Shown here: piece after piece, positions 25,247-33,296 of the stretch
Position numbering within the stretch: the stretch's first letter is position 1
How the letters are laid out: the number at the start of each line of letters is the position of its first letter
From: Helicobacteraceae bacterium
GTDB lineage: Bacteria > Campylobacterota > Campylobacteria > Campylobacterales > Sulfurimonadaceae
Direction of reading: 5' to 3'
Length of the DNA: 64,000 nt
NCBI GenBank assembly: GCA_027038835.1
Contig: JALWGC010000003.1
Span: forward strand, 62,001 to 126,000
Translations under genes and position numbers: made by a program
Notes under the pieces: model-generated
Databases searched by the model: none
Seen by the model: the letters and a program-made list of their open reading frames with translations, nothing else
What the model was told of the DNA's origin: nothing

Positions 25247-26017
25247 ATGTGTGCAGATTGCGGTTGTAGTATAACAGGAACAAGCCATGAGCATCATCAC
25301 GAACACGATCATAGCCATGAGCATCAAAAAGCGCATGAGCATTTGCATCATAACCCACAGCTAAACGATGCAAAAACGATCTCGGTAATTCAAAAGATTC
25401 TTGATAAAAACGATCATGAAGCCGAGCATAACAGAGTCCACCTTGAAAAAGCAGGCGTGCTTGGGATCAACCTTATGAGCAGTCCCGGTAGTGGAAAAAC
25501 AACCCTTTTGGAGTATCTTGCCGATGTTGCGGAGTTTAAGTTCGGTGTAGTCGAGGGAGATCTGGAGACAAACCGTGATGCCGATAGACTCAAAGCCAAA
25601 GGGATCCCAGCTGTGCAGATACAAACAGGAAGTGCGTGTCATTTAGATGCGTTTATGGTGCATAAGGGGCTGCATGATATGCCGCTTGAGGAGATAGATG
25701 TCTGTTTTGTCGAAAATGTCGGCAACTTGGTATGTCCTGCAAGTTACGATGTGGGAACACATCTAAATATCGTTTTGGTTTCCGTGCCTGAGGGGGAGGA
25801 CAAGATTGCCAAATACCCCGTGATGTTCCGTCAGGCTGATTTGGTGCTTATAACCAAGACCGATCTTTTGCCATACTTCAAGTATGACATCGAAGCGGAG
25901 AAAAAAGAAGCTAGACGGATAAAACCCAATGTCGATATACTCGAAGTCAACATCAACGATATCGACTCCATCAAAGCGGTAGCGGAGTGGATAGAGTTCA
26001 AAAGAAGGATGCGCTGA
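25247..26017 (+). CDS. hypB: Hydrogenase nickel incorporation GTPase HypB
   Basis: A 256-residue GTPase. It has an N-terminal metal-binding tail MCADCGC followed by a histidine-rich stretch (residues about 14-36, more than ten His) that can store nickel. The G domain has the P-loop SSPGSGKTTLL, GDLETNRDADR, the metal-site region GSACHLDA, and the TKTDLLPY specificity strand. It supplies nickel to the large subunits together with HypA. It ends by overlapping hypC by one base (TGATG). Confidence 0.97.
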   Translation: MCADCGCSITGTSHEHHHEHDHSHEHQKAHEHLHHNPQLNDAKTISVIQKILDKNDHEAEHNRVHLEKAGVLGINLMSSPGSGKTTLLEYLADVAEFKFGVVEGDLETNRDADRLKAKGIPAVQIQTGSACHLDAFMVHKGLHDMPLEEIDVCFVENVGNLVCPASYDVGTHLNIVLVSVPEGEDKIAKYPVMFRQADLVLITKTDLLPYFKYDIEAEKKEARRIKPNVDILEVNINDIDSIKAVAEWIEFKRRMR

Positions 26018-26310
26018 TGTGTTTGTCGATCCCAAGCAAAGTGGTAGAGATCTCTGAAGATAAAACGACATGTACCGTCGATACGATGGGGGTAAAAAGG
26101 GAAGCCAACCTTATGATGATGGCTGATGGCGATGTGCAAGTGGGGGATTATGTTTTGTTGCATATCGGGTTTGTGATGAACAAGATCGATGAGAAAGAGG
26201 CACTTGCTTCCATAGAGACTTACAAAGAGATTTTGGAGCTAATGGACGAGGAGGAACGCCAAAAGGCGATCCTTGAGGATGATGAGTGTCCAAACAGAGG
26301 CGCTCCATGA
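26017..26310 (+). CDS. hypC: Hydrogenase maturation chaperone HypC
   Basis: A 97-residue HypC/HupF protein. The N-terminal MCLSIPSKVVEI holds the essential Cys2 that carries the Fe(CN)2CO unit with HypD and contacts the large subunit. It has a beta-barrel core and an acidic tail. The start is fixed by the Cys2 motif and by the one-base overlap with hypB. It overlaps hypD by 4 bp. Confidence 0.96.
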   Translation: MCLSIPSKVVEISEDKTTCTVDTMGVKREANLMMMADGDVQVGDYVLLHIGFVMNKIDEKEALASIETYKEILELMDEEERQKAILEDDECPNRGAP

Positions 26311-27449
26311 GTTTGGAGCTAAGAAATCTCTATGATGATTTTCGCGATCCTCAAACGATCAAGGCGTATGCGAAGCTTATAGAGGAAGAGGCAAAAAAGC
26401 TTGATCGAAGCATCAACATCATGGAGGTGTGTGGCGGACATACCCACACCATTATGAAATACGGTCTGCCGCAACTTATGCCAAAAAATGTCAAGTTTAT
26501 CCATGGTCCCGGATGCCCCGTGTGCATCATGCCAAAACACCGCATTGACCATGCCTACACTTTGGCGATGCAAAAAGATGTGATCCTTGTTACTTTGGGA
26601 GATATGATAAAGGTGCCAGGAAGCAAGGGAAGTTTGCAAGATGCCAGAAGCAAGGGTGCGGATGTGCGTTTTGTGTATTCTCCGATGGAGTGTGTGAAGA
26701 TAGCTAATGAAAATCCGGATAAAAGGGTAGTCTTTTTTGCCATCGGGTTTGAGACCACAACGCCGATGAGTGCAACCCTTATCGATGTGGTGCAAAAACA
26801 GGGTATAAAAAACATCCTTTTTCATATCAACCATGTAACGGTTCCTGAGGTGATGGAGGAGCTTATCAACAGTCGTGATGAGCATATCGACAGCTATAAC
26901 AACCAAATAAACGCCTTTTTGGGACCAAGCCATGTGAGTGTGATAGCCGGGGCGAAGATCTATGAGAAGTTTCCAAAAGAGTACAACCGTCCAGTCGTAG
27001 TGAGCGGTTTTGAGCCAGTCGATGTGATGGAAGGGGTACTGATGGTGCTTCGCCAGTTCAACGAAAATAGATGCGAAAACGAGATACAGTACAAACGGGT
27101 AGTAAGCTACGAGGGCAACCTCAATGCACAGCGTATCATCAAGCACTATTTCGAAAAAGCGAGTCTTTTTAAGTGGCGAGGACTTGGCAATGTTCCAAAC
27201 AGCGGCTGGAGACTCAAAAGCGAATACAGCGAACTCGATGCCGAAAAAGTGTTTGAAGATGTGCTGCCGATAGAGGAGATAGAGGATCACAAGCTCTGCA
27301 TTTGTGGCGATATCTTGCGAGGGATGGCACATCCTACGGAGTGTACGATCTTTGGCACTGCATGCAAGCCAAACAACCCGGTTGGCAGTTGTATGGTAAG
27401 CAGTGAGGGGGCGTGTGCGGCGTATTATAAGTATGGGAATCTTCTTTGA
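26307..27449 (+). CDS. hypD: Hydrogenase maturation protein HypD
   Basis: A 380-residue Fe-S protein, the scaffold on which Fe(CN)2CO is built. Conserved blocks: MEVCGGHTHTIMKYGL, the GPGCPVCIMP motif, FFAIGFETTTP, and the C-terminal cysteines CICGDILRG, PTECTIFGTACKP that bind the [4Fe-4S] cluster. Start at ATG 26307 by the 4-bp overlap with hypC. Confidence 0.97.
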   Translation: MSLELRNLYDDFRDPQTIKAYAKLIEEEAKKLDRSINIMEVCGGHTHTIMKYGLPQLMPKNVKFIHGPGCPVCIMPKHRIDHAYTLAMQKDVILVTLGDMIKVPGSKGSLQDARSKGADVRFVYSPMECVKIANENPDKRVVFFAIGFETTTPMSATLIDVVQKQGIKNILFHINHVTVPEVMEELINSRDEHIDSYNNQINAFLGPSHVSVIAGAKIYEKFPKEYNRPVVVSGFEPVDVMEGVLMVLRQFNENRCENEIQYKRVVSYEGNLNAQRIIKHYFEKASLFKWRGLGNVPNSGWRLKSEYSELDAEKVFEDVLPIEEIEDHKLCICGDILRGMAHPTECTIFGTACKPNNPVGSCMVSSEGACAAYYKYGNLL

Positions 27450-27476
27450 GGATTTAGGTTTTAGGATGGGGGTTAG

Positions 27477-28472
27477 ATGAGAAAGAGTGTTGCTTTGGCT
27501 GCCGGGAATGGCGGTGAGGAAAATAGTGAACTGATATCGGGAGTTTTTTATAAGTATTTTAAAAACGACATCCTGCTAAAAAGTGAAGATGCGGCGGTTT
27601 TGGAGGTTGGCTCCAAAGTGGCGATGAGTACCGATAGCTTTACCGTCTCGCCACTCTTTTTTCCCGGTGGCAATATCGGGAAGTTGGCTATTTGTGGGAC
27701 ATGTAACGATCTAGCGATGATGGGAGCAAAACCAAAATATATAACGGTTGGTTTTATCATCGAAGAGGGGTTTGACTACAGAGAGCTTGAGAAGATCGTG
27801 CGCTCGATGAAAAAAGAGCTTGAGATTAACGATGCATTGGTCGTTAGTGGCGATACAAAGGTGATGCCAAAAGGGACGATCGATAAGCTCATTATCAACA
27901 CAACCGGAATCGGCGAGATAGAAAAAGAGGGGATAAGCTCCAACAATATAAGTGAAGATGATGCCATCCTAGTTAGCCGCGACATCGGTGCGCATGGTGC
28001 GACCATCTTTACCGCAAGAGAGGGGATAGAACTAAGCAGTGAATTGCAGTCTGATTGTGCATCGCTTTATCCAACAGTAAAAGCGTTGATAGAAGCAGGA
28101 GTTGAGATAACCGCGATGCGTGATGCCACACGGGGTGGTGTTGCTGCAGTGCTTAACGAGTGGGCAAAACAAAGCGATGTGTGTATAGAGGTAGCAGAAG
28201 ATGCCATTCCTGTTTCACCTGAAGTGTTTGGCGTGTGTGAGATGCTTGGGTTTGAGCCGACAATGTTGGCAAACGAGGGGACATTTTGTTTGGCTATCAA
28301 ACAAAAAGATGCCCAAAAAGCACTCGAAATTCTTCAAAAGTTCAACAACAACGCACAGATCATCGGTAAAGTAAGCGATGAACATAAACAAAGAGTGGTA
28401 CTTCAAAGCAGTTATGGCACCAAACGGTTTTTAGATACCCCAACGGGGGAGCTACTGCCGCGGATTTGTTGA
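27477..28472 (+). CDS. hypE: Hydrogenase maturation protein HypE
   Basis: A 331-residue PurM-like ATPase that dehydrates the S-carbamoyl group to a thiocyanate and gives cyanide to iron. ATP-binding segments GNGGEENSELI, MSTDSFTVSP, GTCNDLAMMGAKP and MRDATRGGVAAVLNEWA are present. The essential C-terminal cysteine is the very last residue, in the terminal PRIC. GGGGG precedes the ATG. 1 nt separates it from hypX. Confidence 0.97.
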   Translation: MRKSVALAAGNGGEENSELISGVFYKYFKNDILLKSEDAAVLEVGSKVAMSTDSFTVSPLFFPGGNIGKLAICGTCNDLAMMGAKPKYITVGFIIEEGFDYRELEKIVRSMKKELEINDALVVSGDTKVMPKGTIDKLIINTTGIGEIEKEGISSNNISEDDAILVSRDIGAHGATIFTAREGIELSSELQSDCASLYPTVKALIEAGVEITAMRDATRGGVAAVLNEWAKQSDVCIEVAEDAIPVSPEVFGVCEMLGFEPTMLANEGTFCLAIKQKDAQKALEILQKFNNNAQIIGKVSDEHKQRVVLQSSYGTKRFLDTPTGELLPRIC

Positions 28473-28473
28473 A

Positions 28474-30117
28474 ATGAAAATCACCCTCCTTGTAACCACC
28501 TTTAACTCCCTTTCACAAATGGCTTATACAAAACTAAAAGATATGGGGCATATAGTAGATGTGGTGTATGCCATTGGTGATATGCAGATGATACAAGAGG
28601 TTGCAGCGTTTATGCCAGATATAATCATCTGCCCTTTTTTGAAGAAGTTCGTTCCAAAAGAGATTTTTACCGCTTATTCCACCTTTATTATCCATCCGGG
28701 GATCATCGGCGATAAGGGGGCTTTTGCACTTGATAATGCCATACGGGAAGAGAAGCAAGAATGGGGCGTTACGATACTAAGAGCCGACGAAGAGTTTGAT
28801 GGTGGAGATGTGTATGTGGAAGAGCGCTTTGATATGCGTCCAAGCTACAAAGCGAGTCTTTACCGCCGGGAGGTGTTTTTTGCCGCTTCAAAGGCACTAG
28901 ATAAACTCTTAGAGCGTATAAAAGATCCCAACTTCACACCATCGCCACAACCATCAACCCCTATGCACCCATACCTTACTCAAAAAGAGCGGCAAATCGT
29001 CTGGGAGAGCGATACCACGGATGAAATAATCAAAAAGATCTATATGAGCGATAGCCACCCGGGAGTGCTTGATGAGATACTCGGTACAGAGTGCTACCTT
29101 TTTGGTGCGCATAAAGAGGAGCGGTTTCACGGTAAGCCAAAAGAGATACTTGCCAAACGAGATGGAGCTATATGCCTTGGAACGGTCGATGGTGCGGTGT
29201 GGATAAGCCATCTAAAACCATTAGGTGGTTTCAAGCTTCCTGCCACCTATGTGCTAAAAAGCAAACTCAAAGGGATCAAAGAGCAAAGACTACCTCTTAT
29301 CTTCGATAGAAGCTATGCGACCTTTTATGAGATAAGTTGCGATGTAAAAGATGAGGTTGCGTACCTACGCTTTAACTTTCATAACGGTGCGTTTAGAGCG
29401 GAGCAGTGTATGCGGCTCAAGTACGCTTTTGAGTATATCAAAGAGCAGGTTAAAGTGGTGGTGCTGATGGGTGGAGAGGATTTTTTCAGTAACGGCATCA
29501 ACCTCAACATCCTTGAAGATAGCAAAAAAAACGGAGAGGATGGTTGGAGCAACATCAACGCCATCAACGATCTTGTGCATTCTGTCATTTTTGCACACGA
29601 TGTGATGACGGTAGCGAGTCTGCACAAAAACGCAGGTGCCGGTGGGGTGTTTTTGGCTGCGGCGTGTGATTATGTGGTGGGTAAAAAAGAGATCGTGTTA
29701 AACCCTCACTACAAAACTTTGGGATTAAGTGGAAGCGAATACCACACCTATACCTTGCCAAAACGGGTTGGCAAAGAGATGGCACAAGAGCTTTTAGATA
29801 GATGTCTGCCAATAAGTGTAAACAAAGCTCACAAGTTAGGTTTGGTCGATGTGGTGCTTGAGGGGGAGTATATGCAAAGTTTGGAGCGTTTTTGCAATGA
29901 GCTTGTAGAGGATGAAGAGAAGTATGAGGATTTTCTTTGGGAAAAAGAGGAGTATCTTTTAGAAAACGAAACGCTGATAGAGCGGCACAAAGAGGATGAG
30001 CTTCGTGTGATGCACCCTGAATTTTGGGAAGAAGATAGCCCTTTTCACAAACTCCGATATGAGTTCGTCTATAAAATCTGCCCAACACAAACACCAAAAA
30101 GGTTAAAACATGCATGA
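28474..30117 (+). CDS. hypX: HypX, CO-ligand synthesis enzyme
   Basis: A 547-residue two-domain protein. The N-terminal half is a formyltransferase-like domain (TFIIHPGIIGDKGAFALD, EEFDGGDVYVEERF); the C-terminal half, from about residue 285, is a crotonase/enoyl-CoA hydratase-like domain (VVLMGGEDFFSNGINLNIL, HKNAGAGGVFLAAACDYV). HypX proteins make the CO ligand of the NiFe site from formyl-tetrahydrofolate via formyl-CoA, needed mainly under air. Its presence suggests hydrogen use with oxygen. It overlaps hypA by 8 bp. Confidence 0.93.
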   Translation: MKITLLVTTFNSLSQMAYTKLKDMGHIVDVVYAIGDMQMIQEVAAFMPDIIICPFLKKFVPKEIFTAYSTFIIHPGIIGDKGAFALDNAIREEKQEWGVTILRADEEFDGGDVYVEERFDMRPSYKASLYRREVFFAASKALDKLLERIKDPNFTPSPQPSTPMHPYLTQKERQIVWESDTTDEIIKKIYMSDSHPGVLDEILGTECYLFGAHKEERFHGKPKEILAKRDGAICLGTVDGAVWISHLKPLGGFKLPATYVLKSKLKGIKEQRLPLIFDRSYATFYEISCDVKDEVAYLRFNFHNGAFRAEQCMRLKYAFEYIKEQVKVVVLMGGEDFFSNGINLNILEDSKKNGEDGWSNINAINDLVHSVIFAHDVMTVASLHKNAGAGGVFLAAACDYVVGKKEIVLNPHYKTLGLSGSEYHTYTLPKRVGKEMAQELLDRCLPISVNKAHKLGLVDVVLEGEYMQSLERFCNELVEDEEKYEDFLWEKEEYLLENETLIERHKEDELRVMHPEFWEEDSPFHKLRYEFVYKICPTQTPKRLKHA

Positions 30118-30451
30118 ATACAGCGTAGTACAAGCACTGCTAAATCAGTGTGAGGCGGTAGCAAAAGAGAATGACGCCCAGAAGATAACCAAAGTGGTCT
30201 GCAAGATAGGGGTGATGAGCGGCATAGAGATCCACTTGCTTCAAGTTGCCTTTGACACCTTCAAAGAGGGGACGATGTGTGCGGACGCGGAGTTTGTCAT
30301 AAACGAGCAAAAACTCAAGCTAGAGTGCAAGGAGTGTGGGCATATTTTTGAAACCGATGAGGTGCGCTACTACTGCGTCAAATGTGAGAGCCTCAAAGTC
30401 AAAGTGCTTGATGGGGAAGATATGTATCTTATGAGTTTGGAGATGGAGTGA
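30110..30451 (+). CDS. hypA: Hydrogenase nickel incorporation protein HypA
   Basis: A 113-residue zinc/nickel metallochaperone. It begins MHEYSVV, giving the His2 nickel ligand, and has the two C-x2-C zinc pairs (CKECGH at about 77 and CVKCES at about 93). Partner of HypB. It starts within the end of hypX and shares one base (TGATG) with the next gene. Confidence 0.96.
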   Translation: MHEYSVVQALLNQCEAVAKENDAQKITKVVCKIGVMSGIEIHLLQVAFDTFKEGTMCADAEFVINEQKLKLECKECGHIFETDEVRYYCVKCESLKVKVLDGEDMYLMSLEME

Positions 30452-31203
30452 TGCAAGAGTACTGGGAAATTTATATGAAACTAATCGATGGCAAAATAGC
30501 TTCGGTGCTTTTTAATGCCGGGATTTCGATCGATATCGAAGAAAACAAATACATCTTTCCAACCATCGCGTTTGTAAAAGTGAAGCTCAAAGAGCCAAAC
30601 GAGCGAGGGTTGTTAAGTCAGAGTGAAGAGGCGGAGATCTCCTTTTTGGAAGACAAGCTCGAAGCTTCGATGCTGAAGTTTCGCATCGGGAAATATGTCG
30701 GGCGGATTATAAGCGATGGGCATGTTACCTTTTTGTACTATTTGCAGTTTACCTACAACTGGCAAGATTTTTTGGAGTTTGCCTTAAAAGAGTTCCAAAA
30801 CTACGAGATAACGAGTGGATATCAAGAGGATGGGGAGTGGAACTATTATAAAAAGCTACTCTACCCCACACCAAAAGAGTGGCAGATTATCCAAAACCAT
30901 AAAGCATGTGATGCATTAAAAGCAAAAGGGGACAACCTTCACCTTCCAAGAGCTATAGAACATAAACTTTTTTTTACGCAAGGGGAGGAGCAAAAAGAGG
31001 CACTTATAGCTAAGCTAAAATCCAAAGGGTTTAGAGTACAAGGTGAGATAACGAACAAAGAGGGTGTAAAAGGGCTTGGTTTTTACCGTATAGACAAACC
31101 TTTTTACCAAGATATCGACGATTTGACACTCCAACTTATCGATTTGGTCGAGGAGTATGGGGCAAGTTATGACGGCTGGGAAACGAGTGTTGTCAAATCA
31201 TAA
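30451..31203 (+). CDS. DUF695/RraB-like two-domain protein at the end of the hyp operon
   Basis: About 250 residues. The first half (WEIYMKLIDGKIASVLFN, ERGLLSQSEEAEISFLEDKLE) matches the DUF695 pattern; the C-terminal quarter (EEQKEALIAKLKSKGFRV, then EEYGASYDGWETSVV) resembles RraB, a regulator that inhibits RNase E in E. coli. Campylobacterota often lack RNase E, so the RraB part may act on another partner. It overlaps hypA by one base, so it belongs to the hyp transcript; its function there is unknown. Confidence 0.65.
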   Translation: MQEYWEIYMKLIDGKIASVLFNAGISIDIEENKYIFPTIAFVKVKLKEPNERGLLSQSEEAEISFLEDKLEASMLKFRIGKYVGRIISDGHVTFLYYLQFTYNWQDFLEFALKEFQNYEITSGYQEDGEWNYYKKLLYPTPKEWQIIQNHKACDALKAKGDNLHLPRAIEHKLFFTQGEEQKEALIAKLKSKGFRVQGEITNKEGVKGLGFYRIDKPFYQDIDDLTLQLIDLVEEYGASYDGWETSVVKS

Positions 31204-31726
31204 CCCCACTAGGGTCGTTGGCACGACTTATGATCTCTTCCAAAGAGATCGAGTTTGAATTTTTGGTCGTTTCGATCCCTTGGCTTTTTAGATATTGCAA
31301 AATAACACGGATATAGTCTTCAAAGGCGTCTTTTAGCGTTTCGCTTAGGTTTATCTCAAAAGTTATGTGCTTTGGAACGATCCCAAGAAGCATCGTTTTT
31401 GGTATCTCATACCCTTGAAGCTCGAGCATATCCAAACATTGTATAACCCCAATCTCATGCGCTCCACCGCTGTTTAGTCCATAGCCGCTCAACTCCTTGG
31501 CAGGTATGGCATAGATGGAAGCGGGGGTATCTTCTACTTCTATAGAATCAAGTATCACGATCTCGTCGTTTTCTAAAAAGTGGTTAAAAAGGTTGATCCC
31601 CTCCACTCCGCCGTTTACAATCTTTACATCGGGGTCAAAATTGTAGTTTTGTGCCAAATAGCTCGAGGCATACACCCCGATCCCATCATCTTTTTGCAAC
31701 ACATTGCCTATCCCTATAATCACCAT
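31193..31726 (-). CDS. HyaD/HupD-type hydrogenase maturation protease (second)
   Basis: A 177-residue M52 endopeptidase with GIGNVLQKDDGIG, D14 in place of the usual Glu ligand, D60 (VILDSIE) and H90 (GGAHEIG) retained. So all three metal positions hold acidic or His residues, unlike HydD. HupV has no C-terminal peptide, so this enzyme is the better candidate for cutting HydB. It is divergent from tetR and overlaps the previous gene's end by 11 bp. Confidence 0.85.
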   Translation of the reverse strand: MVIIGIGNVLQKDDGIGVYASSYLAQNYNFDPDVKIVNGGVEGINLFNHFLENDEIVILDSIEVEDTPASIYAIPAKELSGYGLNSGGAHEIGVIQCLDMLELQGYEIPKTMLLGIVPKHITFEINLSETLKDAFEDYIRVILQYLKSQGIETTKNSNSISLEEIISRANDPSGVMI

Positions 31727-31779
31727 GTCTCATACTTTTTTTTGAAAAACATTTTATCTGCAATATATTAAATTATGGT

Positions 31780-31797
31780 AAAATCTCGGAAGATTTT
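31780..31797 (+). promoter_or_regulatory. Inverted repeat over the tetR -10 box
   Basis: A perfect 18-bp inverted repeat AAAATCT-CGGA-AGATTTT overlaps the likely -10 box TAAAAT (31779-31784), 15 bp before the tetR start. It could be an autoregulatory operator, or an RNA hairpin at the very 5' end of the message. It differs from the ATGAAT-N4-ATTCAT dyads. Confidence 0.4.
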
Positions 31798-31812
31798 TGC
31801 GATGGATGGTAG

Positions 31813-32403
31813 ATGAGAAAAGAGAAAAAACTACTTAAAAAAGAGACCATAATGCAAGCGGCTTTGGAGCTTTTTGCAATAAATGGCTTTCACAGAACGA
31901 CTATACCCGATATAGCCACGAAAATAGGGATGAGCGTTGGCAATCTTTATAACTATTTTTCTTCAAAAGATATCTTGGCTCAAGAGATCATCAAATACAC
32001 CTCCGAAGTTCTCGGAGAGAAGATCAAAGAGGTAAATCAACTCGATATAGGTGCTAAAGAGAAGATTCACAAAATCGTTACCATCTACTTTGAAACCGCA
32101 AAAGAGCAGCCTGAGATGATAGAGTATTTTTTGCGTGTTTACCTTTCAAACAGAGAGGTATTTGCCGATGGATGTGAGGGGATGGTGTGTGTATCTGGGT
32201 TTATAACGGAGATTATGATCTTTTTCGATGATGGTGTAAGCAAGGGGGAATTGAGAAATCAAGATTTTTTCTCCGCTTTTGGACTTTTTATGGGGTATCT
32301 TGGTGGAATGGTGTTTTTAAAAGGTGAGGGTGTTTTACCAAAAGATATTTCAGAATATATCGATGATATTGCAAGAAATATCTATTATGCACTGAAAGTA
32401 TAG
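31813..32403 (+). CDS. TetR family transcriptional regulator, co-transcribed with sensor hydrogenase
   Basis: A 196-residue TetR protein. The helix-turn-helix (residues about 12-58: IMQAALELFAINGFHRTTI, IGMSVGNLYNYFSSKDIL) is canonical; the rest is the ligand-binding/dimer domain. It is the first gene of tetR-hupU-hupV, with 2 nt to hupU. No histidine kinase or NtrC-type regulator, the usual partners of HupUV, is in the window. It is the natural candidate for binding ATGAAT-N4-ATTCAT at hydA and the nickel/hyp operon. Confidence 0.85.
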   Translation: MRKEKKLLKKETIMQAALELFAINGFHRTTIPDIATKIGMSVGNLYNYFSSKDILAQEIIKYTSEVLGEKIKEVNQLDIGAKEKIHKIVTIYFETAKEQPEMIEYFLRVYLSNREVFADGCEGMVCVSGFITEIMIFFDDGVSKGELRNQDFFSAFGLFMGYLGGMVFLKGEGVLPKDISEYIDDIARNIYYALKV

Positions 32404-32405
32404 TT

Positions 32406-33296
32406 ATGGGGAAAAAGCCTAAGATTATTTGGCTTCAGTCGATCACTTGCAACGCAAATGCACACTCTTTTTTAAACCATCCAAACCTTTTTTCGATCCT
32501 TTCACATTTTTCATTACAGTACCATCCTGTACTTGAAACATCTTATGGTTTAAAAGACTTGAGTGAGCTTAAAGTGCCTTGCGATATTTTGATAATAGAG
32601 GGTGCAATAAGAGAAGAGGGGTGGAAAAAAAACGACATAGAGGTTGCACAGATGATCCGCCATTATGCCACAAGGGCATCTTACATCATAACCGTTGGGA
32701 CTTGTGCAACTTTTGGTGGGATATTCAAGCAAAAAGATCCAAAAAAGATAAGCGGTTTTTGTTTCGATAACGACAAAAAAACTTTCCGATACGATCTGTA
32801 TAAGGAGAAACTTATCTCACTTCCGGGATGCCCCATACACCCGGAGTGGTTGTCGTATCTTCTTTTGATGATACAATCGAAGAAAAAGATCCCCCTTGAT
32901 GGTATGCACCGTCCACGGGAACTTTACGGTTATACCGTTCATAACGGGTGTACCCGAAATGAGTATTTCGAGTGGAAGGTAGATACCCCAGGATTTGGAC
33001 ACAAAGAGGGGTGTCTGTTTTATGAGCAAGGGTGTCAAGCACCCTATACACATGGGAGTTGCAATAAAATTTTATGGAATGATGTAAGCTCCAAAACGCG
33101 CATCGGTACCCCATGTTTTGGGTGTACTGAGCCAAACTTTCCAAAGCAGAACTTTTTTCAGACAGAAACGAACATGGGGATCCCTGCGCAAATGCCCCTT
33201 GGTGTACCAAAAAGGGCGTATCTGATGTTAGCGGGTGTAGCGAAAAGTTTTAAAATAAAGCGTTTTAGTCAGACACTTTTGGAGTATGATGAGTGA
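32406..33296 (+). CDS. hupU: Cytoplasmic sensor-type [NiFe]-hydrogenase small subunit
   Basis: A 296-residue small subunit without a Tat signal or C-terminal anchor, so cytoplasmic, as in HupU/HoxB. Cluster residues: C15 with N18 where the second proximal cysteine is expected (SITCNANAH), C100 (GTCATFGG), C142 (LPGCPIHP); H179, C182, C203, C210; C219, C237, C240. So all ligands are present except the C-x2-C partner, replaced by Asn as in HydA. Overlaps hupV by 4 bp. Group 2-like; sensor role inferred from the lack of export signal and from HupV. Confidence 0.85.
   Translation: MGKKPKIIWLQSITCNANAHSFLNHPNLFSILSHFSLQYHPVLETSYGLKDLSELKVPCDILIIEGAIREEGWKKNDIEVAQMIRHYATRASYIITVGTCATFGGIFKQKDPKKISGFCFDNDKKTFRYDLYKEKLISLPGCPIHPEWLSYLLLMIQSKKKIPLDGMHRPRELYGYTVHNGCTRNEYFEWKVDTPGFGHKEGCLFYEQGCQAPYTHGSCNKILWNDVSSKTRIGTPCFGCTEPNFPKQNFFQTETNMGIPAQMPLGVPKRAYLMLAGVAKSFKIKRFSQTLLEYDE

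Noticed and set aside
11003-33296. C-x-x-N as sequencing error
   Set aside because: The same change occurs in two separate genes with clean frames, so an error is unlikely.
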